Shown: positions 45,231-53,905, counted from the stretch's first letter. The stretch is 64,000 nucleotides of DNA from CAWDDG01 sp963801065 (GCA_963801065.1 CAWDDG010000007.1:310001-374000), one strand, 5' to 3'. Numbers and translations: made by a program. The notes: generated by a model from the letters alone, not told the origin.

Positions 45231-46456
45231 CAGGCGGCCGCCTCCTCGGCGTAGTCGGCGTGGTGCGGGTTCTCCCAGACGACGGTGCCGCCCATGCCGA
45301 TGCCGACGCACATCGTGGTGATGCCGTAGCGGACCTCGGGCCGGTCCTCGAACGCCCGGGCCAGCTGTGTCATCAGCCGCACTCCGGAGGACGCCAGCGG
45401 ATGGCCGAGCGCGATGGCGCCGCCGTACGGGTTCACCCGAGGGTCGTCGTCGGCGATGCCGTAGTGGTCGAGGAAGGTCAGCACCTGGACGGCGAAGGCC
45501 TCGTTGATCTCGATCAGCCCGATGTCGTCCATGGCCAAGCCTGCCTGGGCGAGCGCCTTGTCGGTCGCGGGCACCGGGCCTACACCCATGAACTCCGGCT
45601 CGACGCCGGCGAAGGAGTACGAGACGAATCGCATCTTCGGCGACAGGCCGAGCTCTTCTGCTGCCTCGGCCGAGGCCAGCAGCGCCGCGGTGGCGCCGTC
45701 GTTGAGTCCGGCGGAGTTGCCTGCCGTGACGCGGCCGTGCGGCCGGAACGGAGTCTTCAGCCCGGCGAGGTCTTCGACGGTGGTACCGGGGCGGGGCGGC
45801 TCGTCGGCCGTCGCGAGACCCCATCCGTGCTCGGCGCTGCGGGTCGCGATCGGAACCAGGTCGGGCTGGACCTTGCCGTCGGCGTAGGCCTTGGCGAGCT
45901 TGGCCTGGCTGGCGGCAGCGAACGCGTCGGCGCGCTGCTTGGTCAGGTGCGGGAAACGGTCGTGCAGGTTCTCCGCGGTCTGGCCCATGACCAGGGCGCT
46001 CGGGTCGACGAGCTTCTCGGCGAGGAAGCGGGGGTTGGGGTCGACGCCCTCGCCCATCGGGTGGTGACCCATGTGCTCGACACCGGCTGCAACCACGATG
46101 TCATACGCGCCGAACGCGATGCCTGCCGCAGTGGTCGTGACCGCCGTCATCGCGCCGGCGCACATCCGGTCGATGGCGTAACCGGGAACGGACCGCGGCA
46201 GCCCGGCAAGCAGTGCGGCGGTGCGGCCGATGGTCAGGCCCTGGTCGCCGATCTGCGTGGTCGCCGCCACCGCGACGTCGTCGATCCGCTCGGGCGGCAG
46301 CGCCGGGTTGCGACGGAGCAGCTCGCGGATGCACTTCACGACGAGGTCGTCGGCCCGGGTCTCGTAGTACATCCCCTGAGGGCCGGCCTTGCCGAACGGG
46401 GTGCGGACACCGTCGACGAAGACGACGTCTCGGAGCTGGCGGGTAGGACGCGACAC
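45230..46456 (-). CDS. fadA: Acetyl-CoA acyltransferase (thiolase)
   Basis: The 408-residue thiolase has the acyl-accepting Cys in YAIDRMCAGAMTAVTTTA near residue 88, the HEAF-type region INEAFAVQVLTFLDHYG near 317, the His in NPYGGAIALGHPLASSGVRL near 350 and the second Cys in TTMCVGIGMGGTVVWEN near 388. It completes the beta-oxidation cycle with fadB downstream. GTG 46456 has a strong AAGGAGG site. A 12-bp palindrome lies 32 bp upstream of the start. Confidence 0.95.
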   Translation of the reverse strand: MSRPTRQLRDVVFVDGVRTPFGKAGPQGMYYETRADDLVVKCIRELLRRNPALPPERIDDVAVAATTQIGDQGLTIGRTAALLAGLPRSVPGYAIDRMCAGAMTAVTTTAAGIAFGAYDIVVAAGVEHMGHHPMGEGVDPNPRFLAEKLVDPSALVMGQTAENLHDRFPHLTKQRADAFAAASQAKLAKAYADGKVQPDLVPIATRSAEHGWGLATADEPPRPGTTVEDLAGLKTPFRPHGRVTAGNSAGLNDGATAALLASAEAAEELGLSPKMRFVSYSFAGVEPEFMGVGPVPATDKALAQAGLAMDDIGLIEINEAFAVQVLTFLDHYGIADDDPRVNPYGGAIALGHPLASSGVRLMTQLARAFEDRPEVRYGITTMCVGIGMGGTVVWENPHHADYAEEAAA

Positions 46457-46487
46457 GAGGGGCCTCCTTCGGTTCTGGCACCGATGC

Positions 46488-46499
46488 TACTCGCGAGTA
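46488..46499. promoter_or_regulatory. Palindromic operator candidate upstream of fadA-fadB
   Basis: TACTCGCGAGTA is a perfect 12-base palindrome, flanked by GC and AC, 32 bp upstream of the fadA GTG. A short TACT/AGTA dyad fits a TetR-family fatty-acid regulator site, which commonly controls fadAB operons. Which regulator binds is not known from the sequence. Confidence 0.55.
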
Positions 46500-46548
46500 A
46501 CTCTGATCGGGAGTGCCCTCCCGGCGCCACCCGTCAGCCCGCCCCAAT

Positions 46549-46630
46549 TGATCACGTTAAGTGGGCGTCTTAGGCCGTTACCAGGTGCCGAGACCTGGTA
46601 ACGGACCCACAGGCCCACTTAACGTGATCA
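46549..46630. terminator. Two-tier long hairpin (18-bp outer, 12-bp inner stem)
   Basis: The outer arms 46549-46566 and 46613-46630 are perfect 18-bp complements. The inner arms 46575-46586 and 46593-46604 are perfect 12-bp complements around the loop GCCGAG. The outer right arm includes the stop codon of the alkD-like gene, so it can terminate that transcript ahead of fadA. No T-run follows, and the structure is far longer than a usual terminator, so it may instead be a repeat element. Confidence 0.7.
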
Positions 46631-47353
46631 TTTGGGCAGGTGGGCGTCGGGGTGTGGCGGGAGGTTGCGGGTGGCCTCGCGGGCCGAGAGGGGCGACAGG
46701 CGGCCGCGGTAGGTCGCGACGAAGGCACGCACCCAGTTCGGATCGGACTTGGCGTGCTCGCGCAGGGCCCAGCCGATGCCCTTGCGCAGGAAGAAGTCGG
46801 GGTCGTCGGCGTTGGCCAGGATGCATTCGGCGAGCAGGGCGGTGTCGGTCGCGTCGCGGGACCCGACCTGGCAGATCACGGCCGCACGCCGCCGCCACCG
46901 ATCCGGGTCGCGCGACCAGCGCCGCACGGCCCGGGTGAGCGTGTCCGGGTGCGCGTGCAGGAGAGGCCCGATCAGCTTGATGGCGATCTCGTCGACGTGG
47001 TCCCACCAGGCGCCGGTGACGATCATGTGGTCGTAGAGCTCCAGCGACCGAACGTCCGTGGCCCATTCGGTGTACGTGCGATGCCGGGCCAGGTCGGTCG
47101 CCGCGTACCGGTCCTCGCGGTACTCGGCCTCGTCCCAGAGCAACCGGACGGTGGCCTCCCATGTCTCCCGGTCGGGAAGCCGGTGGGTCCGGAACGTCGG
47201 GCGTAGCGCCGCTACCCGGGCCGGCTTCTGCACGCCCCGATAGGGCATCGCGGACTTCATGTACGCCCGCATGGGTGCGGCCTTGTCGGCGTCGGCGACA
47301 GCGGCCAGCGCTGCGCGCACGTCGTCGACGAACGACATGGAGGCGCCGGCCAT
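46628..47353 (-). CDS. AlkD-like DNA alkylation repair protein
   Basis: The 241-residue all-helical HEAT-repeat protein shows the AlkD pattern: MKSAMPYRGVQKPARVAALR near residue 33, WDEAEYREDRYAATDLA near 70, and RWSRDPDRWRRRAAVICQVG near 145. Further in come FFLRKGIGWALREHAKSDPNWV-type segments near 188. The KGIGWALRE motif is conserved in the family, which removes bulky or cationic alkylated bases. The start may be M1 or the MSFVDD six codons in. Its stop lies inside the long hairpin. Confidence 0.88.
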   Translation of the reverse strand: MAGASMSFVDDVRAALAAVADADKAAPMRAYMKSAMPYRGVQKPARVAALRPTFRTHRLPDRETWEATVRLLWDEAEYREDRYAATDLARHRTYTEWATDVRSLELYDHMIVTGAWWDHVDEIAIKLIGPLLHAHPDTLTRAVRRWSRDPDRWRRRAAVICQVGSRDATDTALLAECILANADDPDFFLRKGIGWALREHAKSDPNWVRAFVATYRGRLSPLSAREATRNLPPHPDAHLPK

Positions 47354-47405
47354 CCGGCAAGGCTAGGGGTCGGACGGCCGAATCGAGCTCGTGCCGCGCG
47401 ACGGC

Positions 47406-48213
47406 TCAGCGGCGAGTCACGCAGCAGGAGGCGCAGTACTTCCCGCGACCGCTGCCACCGGTGAACCAGAGGCAGCAGGTCCGTCGCTGCACACGGGGGC
47501 GGCCGGGATCGTCGACGATCTCGACCAGGTCTGCCACATGCTCACCGAAGCCGTCGAGAAGGCGACGGGAGGTGGCTACCGGGTCGGCGACCGTGCCGAC
47601 GGGCCAGATCAACGCGGGCTGCGCGATGGCCTCGGCGACCGAACCCCAGAGCAGGCGCTCGCCAACGCGGGTAGCCAGGTGCAGGGCGGTGATGACGCCG
47701 GCCAGGTGGTCATCGACCAGCGCCACCTTCGCGGCGGCAAGCAAACGCGGCCGGGTCGTCGACCGCGAGAGCCGACGGGTGAGCCGCGGCTGGATCGCCT
47801 CGCAGAACACCCACCGAGGCGCCCGCCAGGTCGAACCGGACGTAGGGGAGTTCGTCGGCGATTCCCACCCGCACCCGCGCCGCATCGAGCAGCGGGACCC
47901 TCTGGTGCAGCAGCCATCCGACCACGACCGGAAGCGTCGCCGCCCAGGCGTATCCCTTGAACGCGAGGGCGGCAGCAGCATGCGGGCCGAGGCCCCAGCG
48001 GCGGGCCGCGTCATCGAGCAGCCGGGTCAGCACAGGCCCGTCCGGATCGGCCAACCAGCTCGCAGGATGCCACGTCGCCGCCTCGTCGGCGCCGATGGAA
48101 GCCGGCGGTGTGCCGTGGACAACGCGGGCGATGGACTGGAGCACAGGTCCGAGTGGGTGGGTCTCCTCGCCGTCGACATGGTCGACGGCAGGCTCCACGG
48201 CGCGGACGGTCAC
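47406..48213 (-). CDS. FhuF-like siderophore-iron reductase (2Fe-2S), one frameshift
   Basis: The N-terminal half has an FhuF-like domain (RRWGLGPHAAAALAFKGYAW, RVRVGIADELPYVRFDL). The C-terminal half ends in CCLWFTGGSGRGKYCASCC, i.e. the C-C-x10-C-x2-C cluster motif that binds [2Fe-2S] in ferric siderophore reductases. The parts are in different frames; removing one base at 47742 gives DDPAAFLAAAKVALVDD and a 268-residue protein. An iron box lies directly before GTG 48213, consistent with induction by iron starvation and probably a leaderless transcript. It would release iron from imported siderophores in the cytoplasm. Confidence 0.8.
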
Positions 48214-48214
48214 A

Positions 48215-48233
48215 GCAGGTTAGGCTAACCTAA
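48215..48233. promoter_or_regulatory. IdeR/DtxR iron box between divergent genes
   Basis: The 19-mer around AGGTTAGGCTAACCTAA matches the IdeR/DtxR consensus at 17 of 19 positions. It lies 2 bp upstream of the FhuF-like GTG (minus) and 88 bp upstream of the flavoprotein gene (plus). TAGGCT/TAGCCT -10-like hexamers lie inside it on both strands, so repressor binding should block both promoters when iron is plentiful. Confidence 0.88.
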
Positions 48234-48321
48234 TCGCCACCTGCCGGACGACACGAGCGGAGGCGAAGATCATCACCTCCCGGGTCGGGCTTGCTTGCGG
48301 CGATAGGCTCGGACGACACCG

Positions 48322-49719
48322 ATGAACGGCTCACGCGATCTTGTCGTCCTCGGCGCCGGACCCGCTGGGCTCGCCGCCGCATGGCGAGCTGCCCGGCGAG
48401 GGCTCAAGGTCACGCTGCTCGAACGTGCCGACCGGGTCGGCGGGCTGGCCGGATCCTTCGAGGTGGGCGGCGTCCGCGTCGACCACGGGTCGCACCGTCT
48501 GCACCCGGCGACCCCGGCGCGCGTGCTGACCGACCTGCGGAGCCTGCTGGGCGACGACCTCCAGACCAGGCCGCGCAACGGCCGGCTGCGGGTGGCGGGC
48601 AGCTGGGTGGGCTTCCCGCTGAAGGTCGGCGAGCTCGCCCGCAAGCTCCCCGCGCCGCTGGTCGCCAGGGTCGCGCGCGATGTGGCCACCGGGCCGCTGC
48701 GCCGCGTGCGGCAGGACACCTACGCCGGCGTGCTGCGTGCCGGGCTCGGAGAGACGCTGTACGACACCGTGTACGGGCCCTACGCGGAGAAGCTGTGGGG
48801 TCTGCCCGGCACCCGGATAAGCAGCGTCCAGGCGCGGCGCCGCGTGTCCGCCGACACGGGGTGGAAGATCGCTGCCCGAGTGCTGCGCGGCAACCACGGC
48901 GACGGACAAGGTCACGTGTTCCACTACCCGCGGCACGGGTTCGGTCAGATCGTCGACGCGCTCGCCGACGCCGCGGCGTCCGCCGGTGCCGAGATCCGGC
49001 TGGAGGCCGAGGTCGACAGCGTCAAGGTCTTCGAGGACGAGGTCGCCGTGACCACCCAGGACGGCGATCTGGTGAGCGCCGGCCGCGCGTTCTCGACCCT
49101 CCCGCTCCCGGTGCTGGCGCGGATCTCCCGGCCGGCACCGTCGCTGGCCGACATCGAGTCAGCCAGCCGTTTGCGGTTCCGCGCGATGCTCCTGGTCTAC
49201 GTCGTGCACGGCGGCGGCCGCTGGACCCCGTACGACGCCCACTACATCCCCGGGCCCGAGACGCCGATCACCCGGATCTCCGAGCCGGCCAACTACCGGG
49301 TCAGTGCGGACGACCCGACCGACCGCTCGGTCCTGTGCGCCGAGATCCCGTGTGCCATGACCGACGAGGTATGGGGTCTGGACGACGAGTCCCTGGCCGA
49401 CCTCGTCGACGAAGCCTTGGCCCGCACCGGGCTTCCGCCGGTGAACCGGCTGCACGTCGAGACCAGACGGCTGGGCCAGGTGTACCCGGTCTACCGGGTC
49501 GGCTTCGAGGACGACCTGGCCGGCGTCGACAGCTGGGCGCGGATGCTGCGCCGCGTGGTCACGTTCGGCCGCCAGGGTCTGTTCGCCCACGACAACACCC
49601 ATCACGCGCTCGTCATGGCCTACGACGCCGTCGACGCCCTGCGCGACGACGGCCGGTTCGACCGGTACGCGTGGACGGCCGCCCGCGAGCGGTTCGACCG
49701 CCACGTCGTCGAGGACTGA
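48322..49719 (+). CDS. FAD-dependent amine-oxidase/UGM-like flavoprotein
   Basis: The 465-residue protein opens with the dinucleotide motif VLGAGPAGLAAAWRAARRG, then LERADRVGGLAGSFEVGG and DHGSHRLHP. It resembles the protoporphyrinogen-oxidase/UDP-galactopyranose-mutase superfamily members found in glycan clusters. HYPRHGFGQIVDALADAAAS near residue 205 fits the family's substrate loop. True hemY and cpfC are elsewhere in the window, and the neighbours are glycosyltransferases, so a role in modifying a sugar- or lipid-linked intermediate is more likely than haem synthesis. An iron box lies upstream. Confidence 0.8.
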   Translation: MNGSRDLVVLGAGPAGLAAAWRAARRGLKVTLLERADRVGGLAGSFEVGGVRVDHGSHRLHPATPARVLTDLRSLLGDDLQTRPRNGRLRVAGSWVGFPLKVGELARKLPAPLVARVARDVATGPLRRVRQDTYAGVLRAGLGETLYDTVYGPYAEKLWGLPGTRISSVQARRRVSADTGWKIAARVLRGNHGDGQGHVFHYPRHGFGQIVDALADAAASAGAEIRLEAEVDSVKVFEDEVAVTTQDGDLVSAGRAFSTLPLPVLARISRPAPSLADIESASRLRFRAMLLVYVVHGGGRWTPYDAHYIPGPETPITRISEPANYRVSADDPTDRSVLCAEIPCAMTDEVWGLDDESLADLVDEALARTGLPPVNRLHVETRRLGQVYPVYRVGFEDDLAGVDSWARMLRRVVTFGRQGLFAHDNTHHALVMAYDAVDALRDDGRFDRYAWTAARERFDRHVVED

Positions 49720-49725
49720 CGCGGT

Positions 49726-51334
49726 TCAGCTCTCGGCGCACCGCCGGCACCACCTCGCGCAGGTACCGGCCCAGCTTGACGAACGAGCTGCCCGACGACC
49801 GGAACGCGTATCCGATCGGCACCTCGCGGTAGGCGAACCCCTTGCCGAGCAGGTCGAGCGTGAGGACCTGCGCGTAGTTGTAGTCGTGGACGATCTCGGC
49901 TTCTGCTGCCGCGCGGGCGGAGAAGGCGCGATAGCCGCTCTGCCCGTCGGTGATGTCGCGGCGGCGGGCCATCCAGCGCACCCACCTGGTGAGCACCACG
50001 TTTCCGAAGCGCCGGTGGGGAAGCATGCGCCGGATGTCGCCGGCGAACCGCGACCCGACGACATAGTCGGCCGAACCGTCGAGGACGGGTCCGGCCAGCA
50101 GCGCGAGCTCACCCGGGTCGTACTCCAGATCCGCGTCCAGGTAGACGACCGCGGCCGGGTGGAGTGCGGTGGCCTCGGCGAGCCCGCGGCGCACGGCAGC
50201 GCCGAGGCCCAGGTTCCGCGGCTGGCTGACCACGAGCGCACCCGCATCGCGCGCACGCTCCGCCGAGCGGTCGGTGGACCCGTCGTCGACCACGAGGGTG
50301 ACGACTTCGCGGCCCGCGACGGTGACAGGCAGCCGGCGGACGACCTCGGCGATCGTCGGCTCCTCGTCGTGGACCGGAACCATGGCGACGACGGGCGCAT
50401 CGGGGGCGATGCCGTACGGCGTCGGCCGGGGTGGCAGCGGCCGCCGCAGGCGGAACCGCCCCCAGTAGCCCGGCTCCGGCCAGAACAGCGCGTGACCTCC
50501 GACGAGCAGGGCGTAGCCGGTCTTCACCGCGTGCGTCGTCAACGCCACGGCGAATGCCTCGCCCGTCGGAACGCCGAGCGCGACGAGCGCTGCCGTGGCG
50601 GCAGCCTCGTACGTGCCGAGGCCGCCGGGCGTGACCGCGACAGTCTGTGCCGCGATCGTCGCGGCCGTCACGGCGACGGCCTGCCAGGGTGTGAGCGTCA
50701 GGCCCGCGGCGCGTGCGACCTCCCACACGACCGCAGCTTCGAGGGCCCAGGCCAGTGCGGTTGCCGCCAGGGCGCCGACGCCGGGAAGCCGCACCCTGGA
50801 ACCGAGTGCGCGCAACCGCCGCGACCAGGCGACCCCGCCGACGGCGACGGCGATGGCGCCGCCGCCCACGAGGCCGGCCCAACCGCCGGCCGACGTCAGG
50901 ACGGCGGGCGCCGCGACCGCCGCGAGAGCGAGCACGGCCAGCACGTCGGCGGCACGCAGGGCGAGCGCGGAAGCCGCCACCGGCGCTGCGGGCAGCGGTG
51001 TGCGCCGCAGGACGCTGGTCACGCGTAGCGCCTCGCCGAGGCGCAAGGGCAGCACGTGGTTGGCCAGCAGGGAGACATGCAACGCCGCCCACGCCTGGGG
51101 CGCCGGCAGACCGGGGAGCGTCCGCCGCCATGCCCACGCGCGGAGCGCGAAGGCGCCGGCGTAGGACGCGAGCGCCAGAGTGACCCCGACCGGATCCGCG
51201 GCGACCGCCGACCCGACCCGACGGAGCGTGCCCGCCTCGACGGCACCGGCCAGGTAGAAGACCGCCGCGACCAGAGCCACCAGGCCGAGAACGAGGCCCG
51301 CCATCCGGATCGCGGCCCGGTGCTGTTCCCTCAT
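49726..51334 (-). CDS. LPG-synthase-TM (UPF0104-like) / GT2 glycosyltransferase fusion
   Basis: Residues 1 to about 300 form a UPF0104/lysylphosphatidylglycerol-synthase-type membrane domain (LLANHVLPLRLGEALRVTSV near 90, VAVTPGGLGTYEAAATAAL near 245). From about 320 follows a GT2 domain (VVAMVPVHDEEPTIAEVV, VDDGSTDRSAER, VVYLDADLEYDPGEL with D-x-D, and ITDGQSGYRAF), like DPM1/polyprenol-phosphate transferases. Fused flippase-like and transferase domains suggest synthesis and membrane transit of a polyprenol-linked sugar. Read without change, the frame runs to 49613 with a 38-residue arginine-rich tail over the convergent gene. If one extra base lies near 49735, the stop falls at 49726, giving about 535 residues, so I use that end. 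Confidence 0.8.
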
Positions 51335-51361
51335 GGGGCAGTAAGGGTAGCCTCTCGATCG

Positions 51362-51380
51362 TTTGGCAAGGCTTACCTCA
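51362..51380. promoter_or_regulatory. Weak iron-box-like site
   Basis: The 19-mer TTTGGCAAGGCTTACCTCA matches the IdeR/DtxR consensus at 14 of 19 positions. It lies 27 bp upstream of the fusion glycosyltransferase start and 58 bp upstream of the epimerase start, between the divergent genes. It would put both halves of the glycan block under iron control, but the match is modest. Confidence 0.4.
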
Positions 51381-51438
51381 GTTAATGAGCCTGCGACGCG
51401 GGCTCGTGCGCGAGACGCAGCATGGGAGGTGACGGCCG

Positions 51439-52332
51439 GTGGCGGTCGTCGTGACCGGCGCTGCTGGCTTCGTCGGCGGCGCCGTCGTCCGGTATCTGCG
51501 CGCGTCCGGTGAGCGCGTGGCCGCGATCGACCGGCGTCCGGTCGCCCGTCGGCCCGGCATCATGCCGCTGCAGGCCGACCTGTGCGACGAGGAGCCTGAT
51601 GTCATCGCGGCGCTGCGCGCCGCCGACGCGGTCATCCATCTCGCAGGTTGCCCTGGCGTCCGTGACCGCCTTCCGGACGTGGAGTCCAGGCGGCAGCGCG
51701 ACAACGTCGATGCCGTGTCGGCCGTGCTCGCGGCGACGCCGGCGCAGGTCCCTGTCGTCGTCGCGTCGTCGTCGTCGGTGTACGGCGGTGCCCGGTTCGG
51801 CCGCGCGAGCCGGGAGGACGACCCCTGCCAGCCGCTCGGAGGGTACGCCGCGAGCAAGGTTCGGGCCGAGATGGTCTGCCGCGACCGCCTCGATGCCGGC
51901 GCGCCTGTCGTGATCGCGCGCCCGTTCACCGTCGTCGGGGAGGGTCAGCGACCGGACATGGCACTGTCCCGCTGGGTCGACGCCGTGCTGCTCGGCCGGC
52001 CGCTCCGGATCCTCGGCGGCCTCGACCGCACCCGCGACTTCACCGATGTCCGCGAGGTCGCCCGCGCCCTCACCGCCCTGCTCGGTTCCGCCGGCGTGGT
52101 CAACCTCGGCAGCGGCCGGCCGCGTACTCTGCGTGCCGCGGTCGCCGCCGTCGGCGCCGTCCTCGGCGTCGAGCCTCTGGTGACGGTCGAGCCGGCCGCA
52201 CCTGAGGAGGTCCCCGACACCTGGGCCGACACGACGCGGCTCGCCACGTTGACCGGGCGTGTCCCGCAGACCGACCTGGTCGACGCCGTGTCACGCATCG
52301 CGATCGCTCCGTCGCTGGAGGCGGTCGGGTGA
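51439..52332 (+). CDS. NAD-dependent sugar epimerase/dehydratase (short-chain type)
   Basis: The 297-residue extended SDR protein has the Rossmann motif VVVTGAAGFVGGAVVRYL near residue 3, VIHLAGCPGVRDRL near 65, VASSSSVYGGARFG near 108, and YAASKVRAEM near 135 (the Y-x-x-x-K catalytic pair). Such enzymes epimerise or dehydrate NDP-sugars. GTG 51439 is used. It overlaps the next gene by 4 bp, forming an operon with a membrane glycosyltransferase and a small lipoprotein. Confidence 0.9.
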   Translation: MAVVVTGAAGFVGGAVVRYLRASGERVAAIDRRPVARRPGIMPLQADLCDEEPDVIAALRAADAVIHLAGCPGVRDRLPDVESRRQRDNVDAVSAVLAATPAQVPVVVASSSSVYGGARFGRASREDDPCQPLGGYAASKVRAEMVCRDRLDAGAPVVIARPFTVVGEGQRPDMALSRWVDAVLLGRPLRILGGLDRTRDFTDVREVARALTALLGSAGVVNLGSGRPRTLRAAVAAVGAVLGVEPLVTVEPAAPEEVPDTWADTTRLATLTGRVPQTDLVDAVSRIAIAPSLEAVG

Positions 52333-53750
52333 CCGACCGGCGGCTCCGCATCGCCATGGCCGGCGCGGCCGCAGCGACCATGGTCGCTGCCCTGCTGGGC
52401 ATAGGAATGCGGGCCACCTACGGCGGGCACGCCGCGGTCGACGAGCCCCAGTACCTGTTGACCGCGCTGTCCCTGTGGGAGGACCACGACCTCGACATCG
52501 CGGACGAGCTCGAGGGCGAGCGCTACCGGGACTTCTTCGACGCGGAGCTCCCGGTCCAGACCAGCGAGCTGAGCGGCCGGAGGCAGCTGAGCCCGCACGA
52601 TCCGCTTCTGCCGCTCCTGCTGGCTGCGCCGATGGGCTTGGGCGGCTGGGTGGGAGCGAAGGTGATGCTGGCCGTGCTGGCGGGTGCCACGTCCGCACTC
52701 CTGGTGTGGGTAGCGGTGCGACGCTTCGACGTCCCGGTCACGGTCGCGGGCGTCGGCGCGGCATTGGCGGGAGCGTCGCCGCCGCTTGCCGTCTACGGCC
52801 ACCAGGTCTATCCGGAGCTTCCCGCGGCGATGGCGCTGCTCGCCGGCGTTGCGCTGGCCACCGGACCTCTGCGTCGCCCTGCCCTTGCCGGGTTCGCGCT
52901 CGCGGTCACGGCCATGCCGTGGCTCGGCGTCAAGTACCTGCCGGTTGCCGCTGCCCTTGCCCTCGTCGTCGTGATCCGGCTCGTCAGCGAACGCCGTCGC
53001 GACACGGCGGTCCGGCTCGTGCTCGTCCTCGCCGGCTCCGGTGCGTTCTACCTGGTCGTACACCGCCTGCTCTGGGGCGGCTGGACGGTCTACGCGACGG
53101 GGGACCACTTCGAGCAGACGGGTGAGTTCTCAGTGGTCGGCACCGAGCCCGACTACGTCGGCCGATCGCTCCGCCTGGTCGCCCTGTTGGTCGACCGTGC
53201 GTACGGGCTGGTGACCTGGCAGCCGGGGTGGCTGCTGGCGGTGCCCGCCGTCGCGGCGCTCGTGGTCGCGAGTGCACCTCGACTCCGGCATCGTCGCGCC
53301 GTCGTGGTCGTCCCCCTGCTGGCCGGCTGGGCCGTCGCGACGTGGCCCGCCCTGACCATGCACGGGTACTGGTGGCCGGGCCGGCAGGTCGTCGTCGTGC
53401 TGCCCCTCGCCGCGCTCGCGGTGCTGTGGTGGCTCGCCCGGGTCGTGCCCCGGTTCCTGCCGCTCGGTCTCGGGCTGGCTGCTCTGGGAGTGCTGCACCT
53501 GGGTGCGCTGTTGGCCGACGGCTGGGCCCGGGAGGTCACCTGGGTCGTGGGCTTCGAGGGCGTCGACGACCCGCTCTACCAACTGATGCGCCCGATCTTT
53601 CCCGACTACCGGGCCCAGGGGCCCGGGTTCTGGCCACTCCACATCGGGTGGGTGGCCGCCGTCCTCGTCCTGCTCGTCGTGGGTGCGCGCTCCGCGCGTG
53701 CTCCGCGAGCCGTGCCCGGGGAGCTCACAGAAAGGACGCTCGTCCCATGA
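52329..53750 (+). CDS. GT-C fold membrane glycosyltransferase-like protein
   Basis: The 473-residue protein has about ten helices. The first extracytoplasmic loop carries GGHAAVDEPQYLLTALSLWE with the acidic D-E pair typical of GT-C/ArnT/PMT-like transferases, which use polyprenol-phosphate sugars outside the membrane. Loop GYWWPGRQVVVVLPL near residue 345 is another family-like segment. It starts inside the epimerase stop and ends over the start of a Ser/Gly-rich lipoprotein gene, which is a possible acceptor. The substrate is not known. Confidence 0.82.
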   Translation: MTDRRLRIAMAGAAAATMVAALLGIGMRATYGGHAAVDEPQYLLTALSLWEDHDLDIADELEGERYRDFFDAELPVQTSELSGRRQLSPHDPLLPLLLAAPMGLGGWVGAKVMLAVLAGATSALLVWVAVRRFDVPVTVAGVGAALAGASPPLAVYGHQVYPELPAAMALLAGVALATGPLRRPALAGFALAVTAMPWLGVKYLPVAAALALVVVIRLVSERRRDTAVRLVLVLAGSGAFYLVVHRLLWGGWTVYATGDHFEQTGEFSVVGTEPDYVGRSLRLVALLVDRAYGLVTWQPGWLLAVPAVAALVVASAPRLRHRRAVVVVPLLAGWAVATWPALTMHGYWWPGRQVVVVLPLAALAVLWWLARVVPRFLPLGLGLAALGVLHLGALLADGWAREVTWVVGFEGVDDPLYQLMRPIFPDYRAQGPGFWPLHIGWVAAVLVLLVVGARSARAPRAVPGELTERTLVP

Positions 53751-53905
53751 TGCGATCCCGCTCGCGCGCGGCTACCTGGGCCGCCACCATCGTCGCCGTG
53801 CTTGCCCTCGGTCTGGCCGGCTGCTCCGACGACGGTTCCGACAGCGGCTCCGGTTCCGGCTCGGGCTCGGGGTCCGGTTCGAGCTCCGGCTCGGCATCGG
53901 AGTGA
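53747..53905 (+). CDS. Small Ser/Gly-rich lipoprotein
   Basis: The 52-residue product has a basic start, a hydrophobic core (TIVAVLALGLAGC) with a lipobox LAGC at residues 23-26, and then only CSDDGSDSGSGSG-type low-complexity sequence to the end. The mature form would be a lipid-anchored, about 27-residue flexible Ser/Gly/Asp tail. Its ATG overlaps the glycosyltransferase stop (ATGA), so it is co-translated. The tail may be an O-glycosylation acceptor for the membrane transferase; this is inference. Confidence 0.75.
   Translation: MMRSRSRAATWAATIVAVLALGLAGCSDDGSDSGSGSGSGSGSGSSSGSASE

Noticed and set aside
48322..49719. A second protoporphyrinogen/coproporphyrinogen oxidase
   Set aside because: The superfamily match is general, a true hemY lies at 57684 beside hemE and hemQ, and the neighbours are glycan genes.
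49613..49725. A 38-residue arginine-rich extension of the fusion transferase antisense to the flavoprotein gene
   Set aside because: A one-base correction gives a stop at 49726 and no overlap; the extension is a shadow of the opposite gene.
53820..53902. Tandem repeat or CRISPR-like array in the GGCTCCGGTTCCGG stretch
   Set aside because: It is the coding sequence of the Ser/Gly tail of the lipoprotein, with no spacers or repeat unit of CRISPR length.
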